Below, one piece after another: positions 17,212 to 25,389 of a DNA stretch of 64,000 nucleotides. How positions within the stretch are numbered: the first letter of the stretch is position 1; every line of letters starts with the position of its first letter. The stretch lies in NCBI RefSeq assembly GCF_021887715.1, contig NZ_JAIQXX010000002.1:124001-188000 (forward strand), written 5' to 3'. The translations under genes and the position numbers were made by a program. The notes below the pieces were generated by a model, which had not been told where the DNA came from, did no database searches, and saw only the letters and a list, made by a program, of their open reading frames with translations. This DNA is from Winogradskyella immobilis (lineage in GTDB: Bacteria; Bacteroidota; Bacteroidia; Flavobacteriales; Flavobacteriaceae).

Positions 17212-17219
17212 AATATTTG
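17212..17219 (+). promoter_or_regulatory. -7-like box of the tRNA-like array
   Basis: AATATTTG (one mismatch to TAnnTTTG), 9 nt downstream of operator 2. rtcB has the identical octamer at the identical distance. The operator occupies the place of the -33 element, so the bound regulator either blocks or replaces RNA-polymerase contact there. Confidence 0.6.
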
Positions 17220-17267
17220 CAGAGTAATTAATAAGAAGTCATTTGGAATCAGGCTTCAATAAGTAGT

Positions 17268-17297
17268 GCTCTGCCAGATACAGGAAGCTGGCAGAGC
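17268..17297 (+). ncRNA. 10-bp leader hairpin of the array, alternative partner of the interrupted tRNA
   Basis: GCTCTGCCAG and CTGGCAGAGC are exact complements around a 10-nt loop. The left arm with the next base (CTCTGCCAGA) is also complementary over 9 nt to TCTGGCAGA at 17431-17439, the 3' anticodon strand of the interrupted tRNA. Two exclusive folds are therefore possible. Confidence 0.6.
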
Positions 17298-17327
17298 TTA
17301 ATAAAAGTTCTTTAAAATATTAAAACT

Positions 17328-17468
17328 GGAAGCATTGAGCAATTGGTTGGCTCACCAGACTGAAATGCGTTTTTACGCATTCAGCGAATCCTATTTAATA
17401 AAATAGAAATCGTTGAGCTAAAATCTCGTTTCTGGCAGAACATGTAGGTTCGAGTCCTACTGCTTCCA
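17328..17468 (+). tRNA. Interrupted tRNA-like gene with a ~65-nt insert in the anticodon loop
   Basis: Acceptor GGAAGCA (17328-17334) pairs with TGCTTCC (17461-17467), discriminator A17468. D-arm: GAGC/GCTC with loop AATTGGTTG. Anticodon stem CCAGA (17355-17359)/TCTGG (17431-17435). T-arm: GTAGG-TTCGAGT-CCTAC (17444-17460). The 5' half of the anticodon loop reads CTGAAA, compatible with anticodon GAA (Phe). Between the anticodon strands is an insert of ~65 nt (17366-17430) with hairpins ATGCGT-TTTT-ACGCAT and CTATTT-AATA-AAATAG. The variable region is 8 nt, longer than usual. No CCA is encoded. It lacks group I/II intron size or signatures. I read it as a tRNA whose anticodon loop must be cut and ligated, or as a tRNA mimic. 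Confidence 0.75.
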
Positions 17469-17470
17469 CA

Positions 17471-17560
17471 TCAAGCAAGTCTTGTTAAGTGTTTCGGTAT
17501 AGCGCTATTGTATAAATCCTTACGGTTTCGTATAAGGTTTTTATATTCAACTTGACTTGA
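17471..17560 (+). ncRNA. Three-way-junction RNA element
   Basis: TCAAGCAAGT (17471-17480) pairs with ACTTG-A-CTTGA (17550-17560, one bulged A). Inside lie a self-complementary ATAGCGCTAT (17499-17508) and a hairpin CCTTACG-GTTT-CG-TA-TAAGG within TATAAA/TTTATA (17511-17545). There is no T-arm or D-arm, so it is not a tRNA. It sits between the interrupted and the first permuted tRNA. Confidence 0.55.
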
Positions 17561-17567
17561 AGGCTTC

Positions 17568-17589
17568 GGTTATTGGCCAAATAATAACC
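17568..17589 (+). ncRNA. Hairpin just 5' of the permuted tRNA's 3' half
   Basis: GGTTATT (17568-17574) pairs with AATAACC (17583-17589) around an 8-nt loop. It ends 4 nt before the anticodon 3' strand of the permuted tRNA and could mark the cleavage site. Confidence 0.6.
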
Positions 17590-17593
17590 ACCG

Positions 17594-17662
17594 TCTATCG
17601 GTCGTGGGTTCGAATCCCACTTCTGCAAAAGCAGAATAGTTCAGTCTGGTTAGAACAATAGA
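17594..17662 (+). tRNA. Circularly permuted tRNA-like gene 1 (break in the anticodon loop)
   Basis: Order in DNA: anticodon 3' strand TCTAT (17594-17598), variable loop CGGTC, T-arm GTGGG-TTCGAAT-CCCAC (17604-17620), acceptor 3' strand TTCTGC (17621-17626), discriminator A, linker AAA, acceptor 5' strand GCAGAA (17631-17636), T8-A9, D-stem GTTC, loop AGTCTGGTTA, GAAC (17653-17656), A26, anticodon 5' strand ATAGA (17658-17662), then TTCAAA. Every tRNA helix forms: acceptor 6 bp (the seventh would be A-A), D 4, anticodon 5, T 5, with canonical A14, G18G19, A21 and TTCGAAT. The body resembles tRNA-Asp. Joining the two anticodon ends would give a circle that end-processing at the AAA linker would open into a tRNA. 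The anticodon cannot be assigned. Confidence 0.78.
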
Positions 17663-17669
17663 TTCAAAT

Positions 17670-17741
17670 GTAGGTTCGAATCCTACCAAGATCAAACGGT
17701 CTTGTGGCGAAACTGGTAAACGCGCTGTATTTCAGTTACAG
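17670..17741 (+). tRNA. Circularly permuted tRNA-like gene 2 (Leu-like, break in the variable arm)
   Basis: T-arm GTAGG-TTCGAAT-CCTAC (17670-17686), acceptor 3' strand CAAGATC (17687-17693), discriminator A, linker AAC, acceptor 5' strand GGTCTTG (17698-17704; 7 bp with one G-U), TG, D-stem GCG/CGC with an 11-nt loop containing GG, then anticodon arm CTGTA-TTTCAGT-TACAG (17725-17741). The D-arm and TGGCG start resemble tRNA-Leu. The anticodon by position is TCA. After the arm, TTTTGAAAT can pair with ATTCAAAT just before the T-arm, so the break would lie in a long variable arm. The upstream end overlaps the anticodon strand of permuted tRNA 1. Confidence 0.68.
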
Positions 17742-17748
17742 TTTTGAA

Positions 17749-17765
17749 ATGGACTTTAAATCCAT
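17749..17765 (+). ncRNA. Anticodon-arm-like hairpin
   Basis: ATGGA-CTTTAAA-TCCAT is a perfect 5-bp stem with a 7-nt loop, the geometry of an anticodon arm, with U33 and A37 at the expected places and TTA at positions 34-36. It follows permuted tRNA 2 directly and may be part of its variable region or an independent mimic. Confidence 0.4.
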
Positions 17766-17922
17766 ATTTAAGAAAAGAAAACCAACTTTTATAAATAGGT
17801 TACCAAGTGCGTCTCACTTAAAACGGCAAAAAACAAAGTGGATTAAAACTGGTAAAAGCAACATGTTGTTTGAGCAGTCTAGAAAACACCTTGACATGCA
17901 CATGTATTTTAAGAAACTTTAA
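17749..17922 (+). CDS. Possible 57-residue basic protein inside the RNA array
   Basis: An ATG at 17749 opens a 57-codon frame rich in Lys/Arg (MDFKSIFKKRKPTF ...) ending in MYFKKL. No ribosome-binding site is obvious, the start lies inside the anticodon-arm-like hairpin, and no homologue is recognised. It may be a chance ORF in noncoding RNA. Confidence 0.25.
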   Translation: MDFKSIFKKRKPTFINRLPSASHLKRQKTKWIKTGKSNMLFEQSRKHLDMHMYFKKL

Positions 17923-17965
17923 GTATTCTTTTAAAGATTCATTATTTGATTTTTAATTTGAAAAT

Positions 17966-18047
17966 CTTTCAAACTAAAATTGATTAATCATCTGCAAAAC
18001 GATTCTTAAAAACACTTTAAATCGGTTGTATTTCCGTAGTTTGAAAG
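17966..18047 (+). ncRNA. Long-stem RNA element upstream of slipin
   Basis: CTTTCAAACTA (17966-17976) is exactly complementary to TAGTTTGAAAG (18037-18047). Within the 60-nt loop TGATTAATCA is self-complementary and AACGATT can pair with AATCGGTT. The layout (outer stem, two inner hairpins) resembles the element at 17471-17560. A further hairpin (ATTCTCTT/AAGAGAAT, ~18086-18103) follows before the slipin start. Confidence 0.5.
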
Positions 18048-18166
18048 ATGGTTTTTCTTTCACTTTGTTTTAATTAAGAATAGTCATTCTCTTAAAGAGA
18101 ATTCTATTATAAATGTTTAACCGTTCTGATATAAAAAGAAAACATCAGAACTAAAATTTAGAAATC

Positions 18167-19267
18167 ATGAACAGAGTAAGAATTCATGCAGGAATGGTAG
18201 GTTTAGTGTTTAAAAACGGAAATTATACACGTGTAATTACTGAAGGAAAGCATTGGATAAACTTTAGAGAACGTGTTATTAAATACAGCTTATCTCAAGC
18301 ATTTAACGCGCCAAAAGCATTAGAGATCTTACTTAAAGATCAGGCTTTGGCAGCTATGTTAACAGTTATCGATGTAAAAGATAACGAGATTGTTTTGGTA
18401 TATGAAAACAACAACTTTAAGCAGGTGTTAACTGCTGGTCGTTATACGTACTGGAATAGCTTGATCAACTATAGATTTGTAACTGTAGATTTAAGCAAAA
18501 TCGAAATTACAGAGAGCATTGAAAAAGCAATCTACAACAAGCCTGAATTGCGCCAATACATCAGAGTATTTGAGGTAACTGCTTACGAAAAAGCGATTAT
18601 GATTGTAAACGATAAGTTTGAAAAAACTTTAGAGCATGGTACGTATCATTTCTGGAGAAATGACCAAACCATTAAAATCGCAAAAGCCGATTTACGTCAA
18701 TTACAATTAGAAATTGCTGGTCAAGAATTGTTAACCAAAGACAAAGCAACCGTTCGTATTAACTTTTACGCGCAATATAAAGTTACTGATATTGAAATTG
18801 CTTTAATGCGCAACAAAGATTACGAGAAGCAATTGTATATTATCTTACAATTGGCATTAAGAGCATTTGTTGGTGCTTATACTTTGGACGAATTGTTAGA
18901 GCAAAAGGAAACAATTGCAAATGCTGTTTTACAAGATGTAAAAACACAAACTAGCAAATTGGGTGTAAACATATTACATACAGGTATTAGAGACGTTATT
19001 TTACCAGGTGATATGAAAGGTATCATGAACCAAGTATTAATTGCTCATAAAAAAGCGCAAGCTAATGTGGTGACAAGACGAGAAGAAACAGCATCTACAC
19101 GTAGCTTGTTAAATACCGCAAAATTAATGGAAGACAACAGCATGTTGTTTAAATTAAAAGAGATGGAATATGTTGAGAAAATCGCTGATAAGATTGGTGA
19201 GATTACAGTTGCTGGAAACGGAAATGTGATTGAACAATTAAAGGATATTTTCTCGGTGAATAAGTAG
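18167..19267 (+). CDS. Slipin / SPFH (band 7) domain protein without membrane anchor
   Basis: A 366-residue SPFH protein. The typical N-terminal hydrophobic anchor of slipins is absent; the protein instead starts with three repeats of one beta-unit: GLVFKNGNYTRVITEGKHW (12-30), VLVYENNNFKQVLTAGRY (76-93) and MIVNDKFEKTLEHGTYHFW (145-163). The third leads into the standard SPFH core (LTKDKATVRINFYAQYKV) and a helical C-terminus. Band-7 proteins form ring-like scaffolds and are known neighbours of RtcB in several bacteria. Here it lies downstream of the RNA array, probably on the same transcript, and ends at a terminator before the rtcB promoter. Confidence 0.88.
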   Translation: MNRVRIHAGMVGLVFKNGNYTRVITEGKHWINFRERVIKYSLSQAFNAPKALEILLKDQALAAMLTVIDVKDNEIVLVYENNNFKQVLTAGRYTYWNSLINYRFVTVDLSKIEITESIEKAIYNKPELRQYIRVFEVTAYEKAIMIVNDKFEKTLEHGTYHFWRNDQTIKIAKADLRQLQLEIAGQELLTKDKATVRINFYAQYKVTDIEIALMRNKDYEKQLYIILQLALRAFVGAYTLDELLEQKETIANAVLQDVKTQTSKLGVNILHTGIRDVILPGDMKGIMNQVLIAHKKAQANVVTRREETASTRSLLNTAKLMEDNSMLFKLKEMEYVEKIADKIGEITVAGNGNVIEQLKDIFSVNK

Positions 19268-19271
19268 AACT

Positions 19272-20776
<1,505 letters not shown>

Positions 20777-20796
20777 CCTTATAATCTTAACCTACT

Positions 20797-20949
20797 TTAT
20801 TTCTTAAAAGGAATAAATGGCATTTCAGAATCACAATAATAATCGTTATTGTGCTTTCTAGAACAATCTGTTTTTGGGCTTATCGTTGATAAAACAGTTT
20901 TTTTACAAAGGCCAACAAATCTTTTTAAGTTGTTTAATGTCGTTTTCAT
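20797..20949 (-). CDS. Small Cys-containing protein, copy 2 (50 aa), unknown family
   Basis: Minus-strand ORF from the ATG at 20949 to the stop at 20797, 50 residues. The first 47 residues are identical to copy 1 (14148-14303), with cysteines at 15, 29 and 39; the last residues (FKK) differ. It is convergent with rtcB, 20 bp apart. The upstream repeat includes a TATTTTTTTTG stretch on the minus strand that may serve as -7 box. Synonymous-only differences between the copies support coding function. Confidence 0.6.
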   Translation of the reverse strand: MKTTLNNLKRFVGLCKKTVLSTISPKTDCSRKHNNDYYCDSEMPFIPFKK

Positions 20950-21004
20950 AATTATTTGTTTTCAACGTTTGTCAAAAAAAATACGATTACCTTACAAATC
21001 AGAG
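20809..21004 (-). repeat. Direct repeat, right copy, flanking the RtcB island
   Basis: 196 bp matching 14163-14390 in the same orientation, shorter by two of the 16-bp tandem units. Recombination between the copies would delete the whole island. Confidence 0.9.
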
Positions 21005-21123
21005 CTTTATAAGGATCTATATGATGTTTCTTTATAATATAGACCTCAAAAATTATTTACCAAAAAACATTGTCTTTCAATAAATTTATCTAACTTCATA
21101 TTAAATAATTTAAACCAAACCCA

Positions 21124-21984
21124 ATGCTTAAACCATCAACTTTATTTAAAATTCTATTTGTATGTATATTATTTGTAACCTGTGATGATGAGCCTCTAGA
21201 GGGAGAGTTTATTACTAACGAAGATGTTGCTGATGATGATGACACAGATAATGACGACAGTGACGATACTGATAACCCAGATGAGCAAGCATTTTTAGTA
21301 TCACAAATAGTTGCTGATATTCAAGGCTTACAAACTGCTCTTATCATAGATTATACTTACGATTCTGAAAATCGTGTAATACGAGAACAAGCAAATAATG
21401 GTTTCTTTTTAGATTACACTTATGAAAACAATCAACTTGTTGGTACTTTATCTGGTAATGGTGTAGATAATACTGACGACATTATCGAAACTTATACCTA
21501 CGATGATCAAGGAAGGGTCGCTACAGTTAATATAAATATCCCTGATATTAGTAATAATACCAGTAATCTTGTTTATAATTCTGATAATAATGTCATTGAA
21601 GTATTTGATGCACAAACCAATGAGTTAGACTCCAGAATTACTTTATCTGACGGTAATATTACAAGAATCGAAGAATTTGATGGAGAAGAGATAATCACAT
21701 CAGAAACTATTACTTATGATAATATGAATAATGTTCATAGTGGAGCTAACTTAATAACAACAATCAATACTATTTATTCTGAAAACATTCCTAGCTCACC
21801 TTTTTTCTTTGGCAATAATAATATTTTAACTCAAGAATTTACTGAAGAGGGAGAAGTTGTTGAATTATATAGCTTTTCATATACATATAATGATGAAGGC
21901 TATCCAATTTCGGCAGTCGAAATATTTGAAGGAGATACTAACGAAACAGTAAATTACACTATAACTTATACCCCTGCGAATTAA
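21124..21984 (+). CDS. Lipoprotein with RHS/YD-like repeats
   Basis: A 286-residue surface lipoprotein: hydrophobic N-terminus ending at C20 (LFVTC), an Asp-rich linker (about 33-52), then several degenerate YD units (YTYDSENRVI, YTYENNQLV, YTYDDQGRV, YTYNDEGYPI). It resembles the short YD-repeat lipoproteins common in Bacteroidota; function unknown. The 3' end overlaps the convergent MMPL gene by 4 nt. Confidence 0.75.
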   Translation: MLKPSTLFKILFVCILFVTCDDEPLEGEFITNEDVADDDDTDNDDSDDTDNPDEQAFLVSQIVADIQGLQTALIIDYTYDSENRVIREQANNGFFLDYTYENNQLVGTLSGNGVDNTDDIIETYTYDDQGRVATVNINIPDISNNTSNLVYNSDNNVIEVFDAQTNELDSRITLSDGNITRIEEFDGEEIITSETITYDNMNNVHSGANLITTINTIYSENIPSSPFFFGNNNILTQEFTEEGEVVELYSFSYTYNDEGYPISAVEIFEGDTNETVNYTITYTPAN

Positions 21985-24233
21985 GAATCAAACCGCTTTA
22001 ACAACGCTGGCAAATAAAAGATGTCTGTTATTAAAGCAATCGCTACGGTTACAGCACAAAGCAATCCAAAATCTCTAACGGATGGTACAGCACTTGTGCT
22101 TATAATTAAAAAACCACCAACTAAAGCTATGGTTGTAGAAAATAATGCGCTACCTGTATAACGCATGGCATTATCCATTCGGGTTTCTGGTGAACCCACA
22201 ACAGTTTTACTCTTTCTGTATTTATATACTAAATGAATCGTATCGTCCATAGCAATCCCTAGCATAATAGGAGTAATCATCGCTGTAGAAACATCTAACG
22301 GAATGTCTAATAAACTCATAAATATCGCCAAAATAGCTAAGGGCATAATATTAGGGATTAAAACCAACACTGTAGTTTTAAAGTTTTTAATAAATACCCA
22401 AAGGCATAAAAATGCCACAAAAAATGCTGCAAAAAAGGATTTAAACTGTGTCTCTAAAATGAAGTTATTTAACTGTGAAAACACTACTGAAAACCCATTG
22501 ATTTTAAGCTCATAATCTTCCGTATTAAAACTGCTTTTAAAATCCGTTTCAATAGCAGATAAGACCTCTTCTAGCTCAGATGTTTTTAGCTCTTTTACTC
22601 CTAACGTAATGCCTGCGGTTTTAAAATCGTCAGAAAACAGTTTAAAGAACTCATCTCCATTATCACTAATCTCAGAAATAGTAGTAGTGATTTTTTCTTT
22701 AGAGACATTAGATTGAAATAAAATTGGAGAACGTTGTTCTAAAAACGATTTTACATTAACTACCGATACAGGTGAGGTCATTAATTGATTCGTATTCAAT
22801 TTATTTTGAAATTGCTCTAACTGTTTCAATACATCTCGCTCTAGCATATTGCTATGTTTAGATGTAATATTAAGTTGTAATCGAGAGCTACTATTCAACT
22901 TGCTTTCAACCCATCGTAAATCGTCTTTTGCTTTTCCTTCAGCCAATAAGTCTAAAGAGTTGGTGTCAATTTTTACGTTAAACACAGAATATAACCCATA
23001 CACTAAGATTAATGTAGAAACTACAATAATGCTGTTTTTATAACGAGATGTAAATGCATTTAACCAATCTATAGTTTTAGATTGACTATAGGCTTTTAAA
23101 TTTAAAATAGGCTTAGACACTTTAAAGTTCATCGTCATAAAACTAAAGCCTATAATAGTAACTACATAAACCAAAAGAAAACTCAATACCAATCCAATAC
23201 AAGTAAAAACTCCCATGTTTTTAAACGCTGGTAATGGTGAAATATACAGTGCAAAATAACCAACAAACGTAGTAAGCGTAGTGTAAAAACAAGGTGTAAA
23301 ACTCTTTTTTATCGCCGAGGTTAGTAATTCTATTTTAGACAATTCTGAATTCGTAATGCCTTCTTTATGGTAGATATTAATAATATGCACCGCATCACTC
23401 ACGCTATATACCATAAGTATCGTTGGTATAAGCATAGATATCATATTCAAAGCAAAACCTAGACTTGTAATTATTCCTAAAAGCAATACAATTGGAACTG
23501 CTACGGACAACAACGATACTATTAAATACCGTTTACTAGGCAATAAAAACAATAACATTATGGTAATAATAAGTACTGTTAACACACCAAACACAGTACT
23601 CTCTTTATAAATACCTTTACTATACGCTTCGTTTAAAACTGGTGCGCCAGTTATATAATAATCTTCATAATAGTTTTCAATGACTGTTCTAATTTCTGAA
23701 GCAATCACTTCTCGTTTTATTTCAATGGTTGGAGTTGGTTTTAACTGAATGTAGAAAAATAAGTTTTTATAATCTTCAGTCACCAACTGCTCTGTAATAT
23801 TTGGCAATTTTGAAAACAGGTTTTTTAATCCTCTTTCACTTCGTTTTGAAGTATAGAGCTCATCAAAATTAATTTTATCATTGGCGTAAATAGGATATTT
23901 AGCTTTTGCTAAACTGAATGATGTTTTTACATACCAAAGCGAATCTATAGATGCGTGTAAATCCTTAAGGCGGTTAATTTGTGTTTCTTCTAATGCATTT
24001 TCAACCGGAAACATGGTAACAAAAATCTCATCAGATCCAAACTCTTCTTGATAATTGATATACGCTCTATAGTTAGGGTTATCCTCTAAAAACCATATCG
24101 ATAACGAATTGTCTACATTTAATTTGTTTAAGGTTTGGTAGCCCGAAAGTCCCATTAAAATAGCTAGAATTGCTATAATCGCAATTCTGAATTTAATAAT
24201 AAACGTTATTGTATTTTGAAGTTTGTTCATCAT
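21981..24233 (-). CDS. MMPL/RND-superfamily lipid exporter
   Basis: About 750 residues with the MMPL plan: one N-terminal helix, a large periplasmic loop, five helices, a second loop and five helices. GIAMDDTIHLVYKY is the conserved TM4/TM10-type motif. I chose the ATG at 24233 (MMNKLQNTI); the longer frame to 24284 starts with a TTG inside what looks like an intergenic repeat. As the last gene of a minus-strand lipid/polyketide cluster, it is a good candidate to export the product or insert it into the outer membrane. Confidence 0.85.
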   Translation of the reverse strand: MMNKLQNTITFIIKFRIAIIAILAILMGLSGYQTLNKLNVDNSLSIWFLEDNPNYRAYINYQEEFGSDEIFVTMFPVENALEETQINRLKDLHASIDSLWYVKTSFSLAKAKYPIYANDKINFDELYTSKRSERGLKNLFSKLPNITEQLVTEDYKNLFFYIQLKPTPTIEIKREVIASEIRTVIENYYEDYYITGAPVLNEAYSKGIYKESTVFGVLTVLIITIMLLFLLPSKRYLIVSLLSVAVPIVLLLGIITSLGFALNMISMLIPTILMVYSVSDAVHIINIYHKEGITNSELSKIELLTSAIKKSFTPCFYTTLTTFVGYFALYISPLPAFKNMGVFTCIGLVLSFLLVYVVTIIGFSFMTMNFKVSKPILNLKAYSQSKTIDWLNAFTSRYKNSIIVVSTLILVYGLYSVFNVKIDTNSLDLLAEGKAKDDLRWVESKLNSSSRLQLNITSKHSNMLERDVLKQLEQFQNKLNTNQLMTSPVSVVNVKSFLEQRSPILFQSNVSKEKITTTISEISDNGDEFFKLFSDDFKTAGITLGVKELKTSELEEVLSAIETDFKSSFNTEDYELKINGFSVVFSQLNNFILETQFKSFFAAFFVAFLCLWVFIKNFKTTVLVLIPNIMPLAILAIFMSLLDIPLDVSTAMITPIMLGIAMDDTIHLVYKYRKSKTVVGSPETRMDNAMRYTGSALFSTTIALVGGFLIISTSAVPSVRDFGLLCAVTVAIALITDIFYLPALLKRFDS

Positions 24234-24382
24234 ATCATTCCTGCGTCCGCGTGTCGCCAAAGCTTTAGTGGAGTCGCAAGGCAAAGAATTTTTTTATTAA
24301 TTATAATTAAGCATTTCTATTATAGTAATTTCAAATGGTATTATATCCGGCAAGGTCTTTTTTAACCTTGTAGGTATTGTTT

Positions 24383-24994
24383 CTATGCTATTGTATACCT
24401 ACAAGGTTTTTGAAACCTTGCAGGATCTGAAACCGCATAAGCTCCATAATTGCCATGATGACTTATAGATATGTCTATATTTAATTCTTCTAAGTTAACA
24501 TAAACTGAAGGTATTCCAAATTCTGATTTTGAGATACGTAGTTGTGATTTTGGAATTGTATACCGATCTGAAATCTTATTTAATAATATTTCCTTAGTTA
24601 TTTTACTTAAGGTTTTATAATCATTTTTATTAAAAATTACAGCTTCGGAAATCATATCTGTTTTATCTAAATGCGCTTCGGAAAGAATGTATAGCAATGT
24701 AATTTTGGTATTAACATAACACTCAAAGTCTTTGTATTTTACCTTTCCATTTAAAGTATTAACCGAACATTTAAATGCCTTCGGGTTATAAAAACGGCTG
24801 GGATATAATTGTGTGTATAACTTATAAGCAGCTTCTTTCATACTCCACAAACGCCAAACCATAATAAAAGGGTTTGTTGCTTTTGAAATGTATTGCTGTT
24901 CTTTAGCAGTAAAAATTTTATCTAAAAACCCTGGACGTTGCCAGTTAGATTGTTTTTTGGCTTCAACAATATCGACAATATCATTACCAACCAT
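24383..24994 (-). CDS. 4'-phosphopantetheinyl transferase superfamily protein
   Basis: A 203-residue enzyme that transfers phosphopantetheine from CoA to a carrier-protein serine. VGNDIVDIVEA at the N-terminus (GxD) and WSMKEAAYKLY (WxxKEAxxK) are the two Mg/CoA motifs. Its start codon overlaps the stop of the ACP gene, so the ACP at 24994-25245 is the probable substrate. A dedicated PPTase supports a specialised pathway. Confidence 0.9.
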   Translation of the reverse strand: MVGNDIVDIVEAKKQSNWQRPGFLDKIFTAKEQQYISKATNPFIMVWRLWSMKEAAYKLYTQLYPSRFYNPKAFKCSVNTLNGKVKYKDFECYVNTKITLLYILSEAHLDKTDMISEAVIFNKNDYKTLSKITKEILLNKISDRYTIPKSQLRISKSEFGIPSVYVNLEELNIDISISHHGNYGAYAVSDPARFQKPCRYTIA

Positions 24995-25245
24995 TAGGCA
25001 TTTAGTTTGGAAGTTACTATAGCCATCGCCGATTTTACATCAAGCATTTGCTCCATATCTTCATTCTCTAATCTGATATCAAATTCGTCCTCAATATCTA
25101 AAATGATATCTACTAAATTGGCTGAATTCACCTTTAAATCTTTCACAAAATCCGTATCTTCATTAAGCGTTTTAAAAGCTGCTTCATCTTGAATATACGG
25201 AGCAACAATTGCTTTTAATTTTACGATTAATTCTTCGTTTGTCAT
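24994..25245 (-). CDS. Acyl carrier protein of the polyketide/lipid cluster
   Basis: An 83-residue carrier protein. The phosphopantetheine serine is S41 in KVNSANLVDI, where the usual DSL triplet is NSA. Acidic helices follow (DEFDIRLENEDMEQM). It overlaps the PPTase gene and lies 144 bp downstream of the ketosynthase. It is distinct from a housekeeping AcpP, which normally keeps DSLD. Confidence 0.9.
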   Translation of the reverse strand: MTNEELIVKLKAIVAPYIQDEAAFKTLNEDTDFVKDLKVNSANLVDIILDIEDEFDIRLENEDMEQMLDVKSAMAIVTSKLNA

Positions 25246-25277
25246 AAGGTTAATTTTAATGTAAAGTTACTAAAAAC

Positions 25278-25304
25278 ACTTCGACATGATCAGTGCGACA
25301 TATA
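25278..25304. repeat. REP-like intergenic element (CTTCGAC type)
   Basis: ACTTCGACATGATCAGTGCG resembles the elements at ~26704-26732, 26808-26830 (inverted) and 27151-27182, all variants of TTCGACAAGCTCAGTGTGACA. They lie only between genes of this cluster and in the 40/41.9-kb repeats. Confidence 0.55.
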
Positions 25305-25389
25305 GTTACTAATTGTATTTATTCAGAAACTGAAATATTAAACTATTTCAATAGAAAAATAGATCATCTAAACTTTTAGAAGACACTAT

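Larger units (their letters stand above)
17222..18166 (+). ncRNA. Noncoding RNA array: tRNA-like modules and hairpins between the TPR and slipin genes
   Basis: About 945 bases without a convincing long ORF but dense in structure. In order: a 10-bp hairpin (17268-17297), an interrupted tRNA (17328-17468), a three-way-junction element (17471-17560), a hairpin (17568-17589), a permuted tRNA (17594-17662), a second permuted tRNA (17670-17741), an anticodon-arm-like hairpin (17749-17765), and another long-stem element (17966-18047). There is one promoter (operator 2) and no terminator before slipin, so the array and slipin are probably one transcript. Confidence 0.65.

Noticed and set aside
17366-17430. 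Group I or group II intron in the interrupted tRNA
   Set aside because: At ~65 nt it is far too short and has none of the core helices of either class.
17328-17741. Three ordinary tRNA genes damaged by mutation
   Set aside because: All helices are intact in the rearranged order and two permutations are independent. Decay would not preserve pairing strands on the wrong side of each other.
17704-17922. 72-codon frame starting GTG within permuted tRNA 2
   Set aside because: Its first part is the D- and anticodon arm of the tRNA-like RNA. Only the shorter ATG frame at 17749 is kept, at low confidence.
22303-22515. Plus-strand ORFs opposite the MMPL gene
   Set aside because: Shadow frames of a well-supported gene with no family features.
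24234-24284. N-terminal extension of the MMPL protein (start at 24284)
   Set aside because: Begins with TTG in a repeat-like GC-richer stretch and adds a non-hydrophobic segment not expected in the family.
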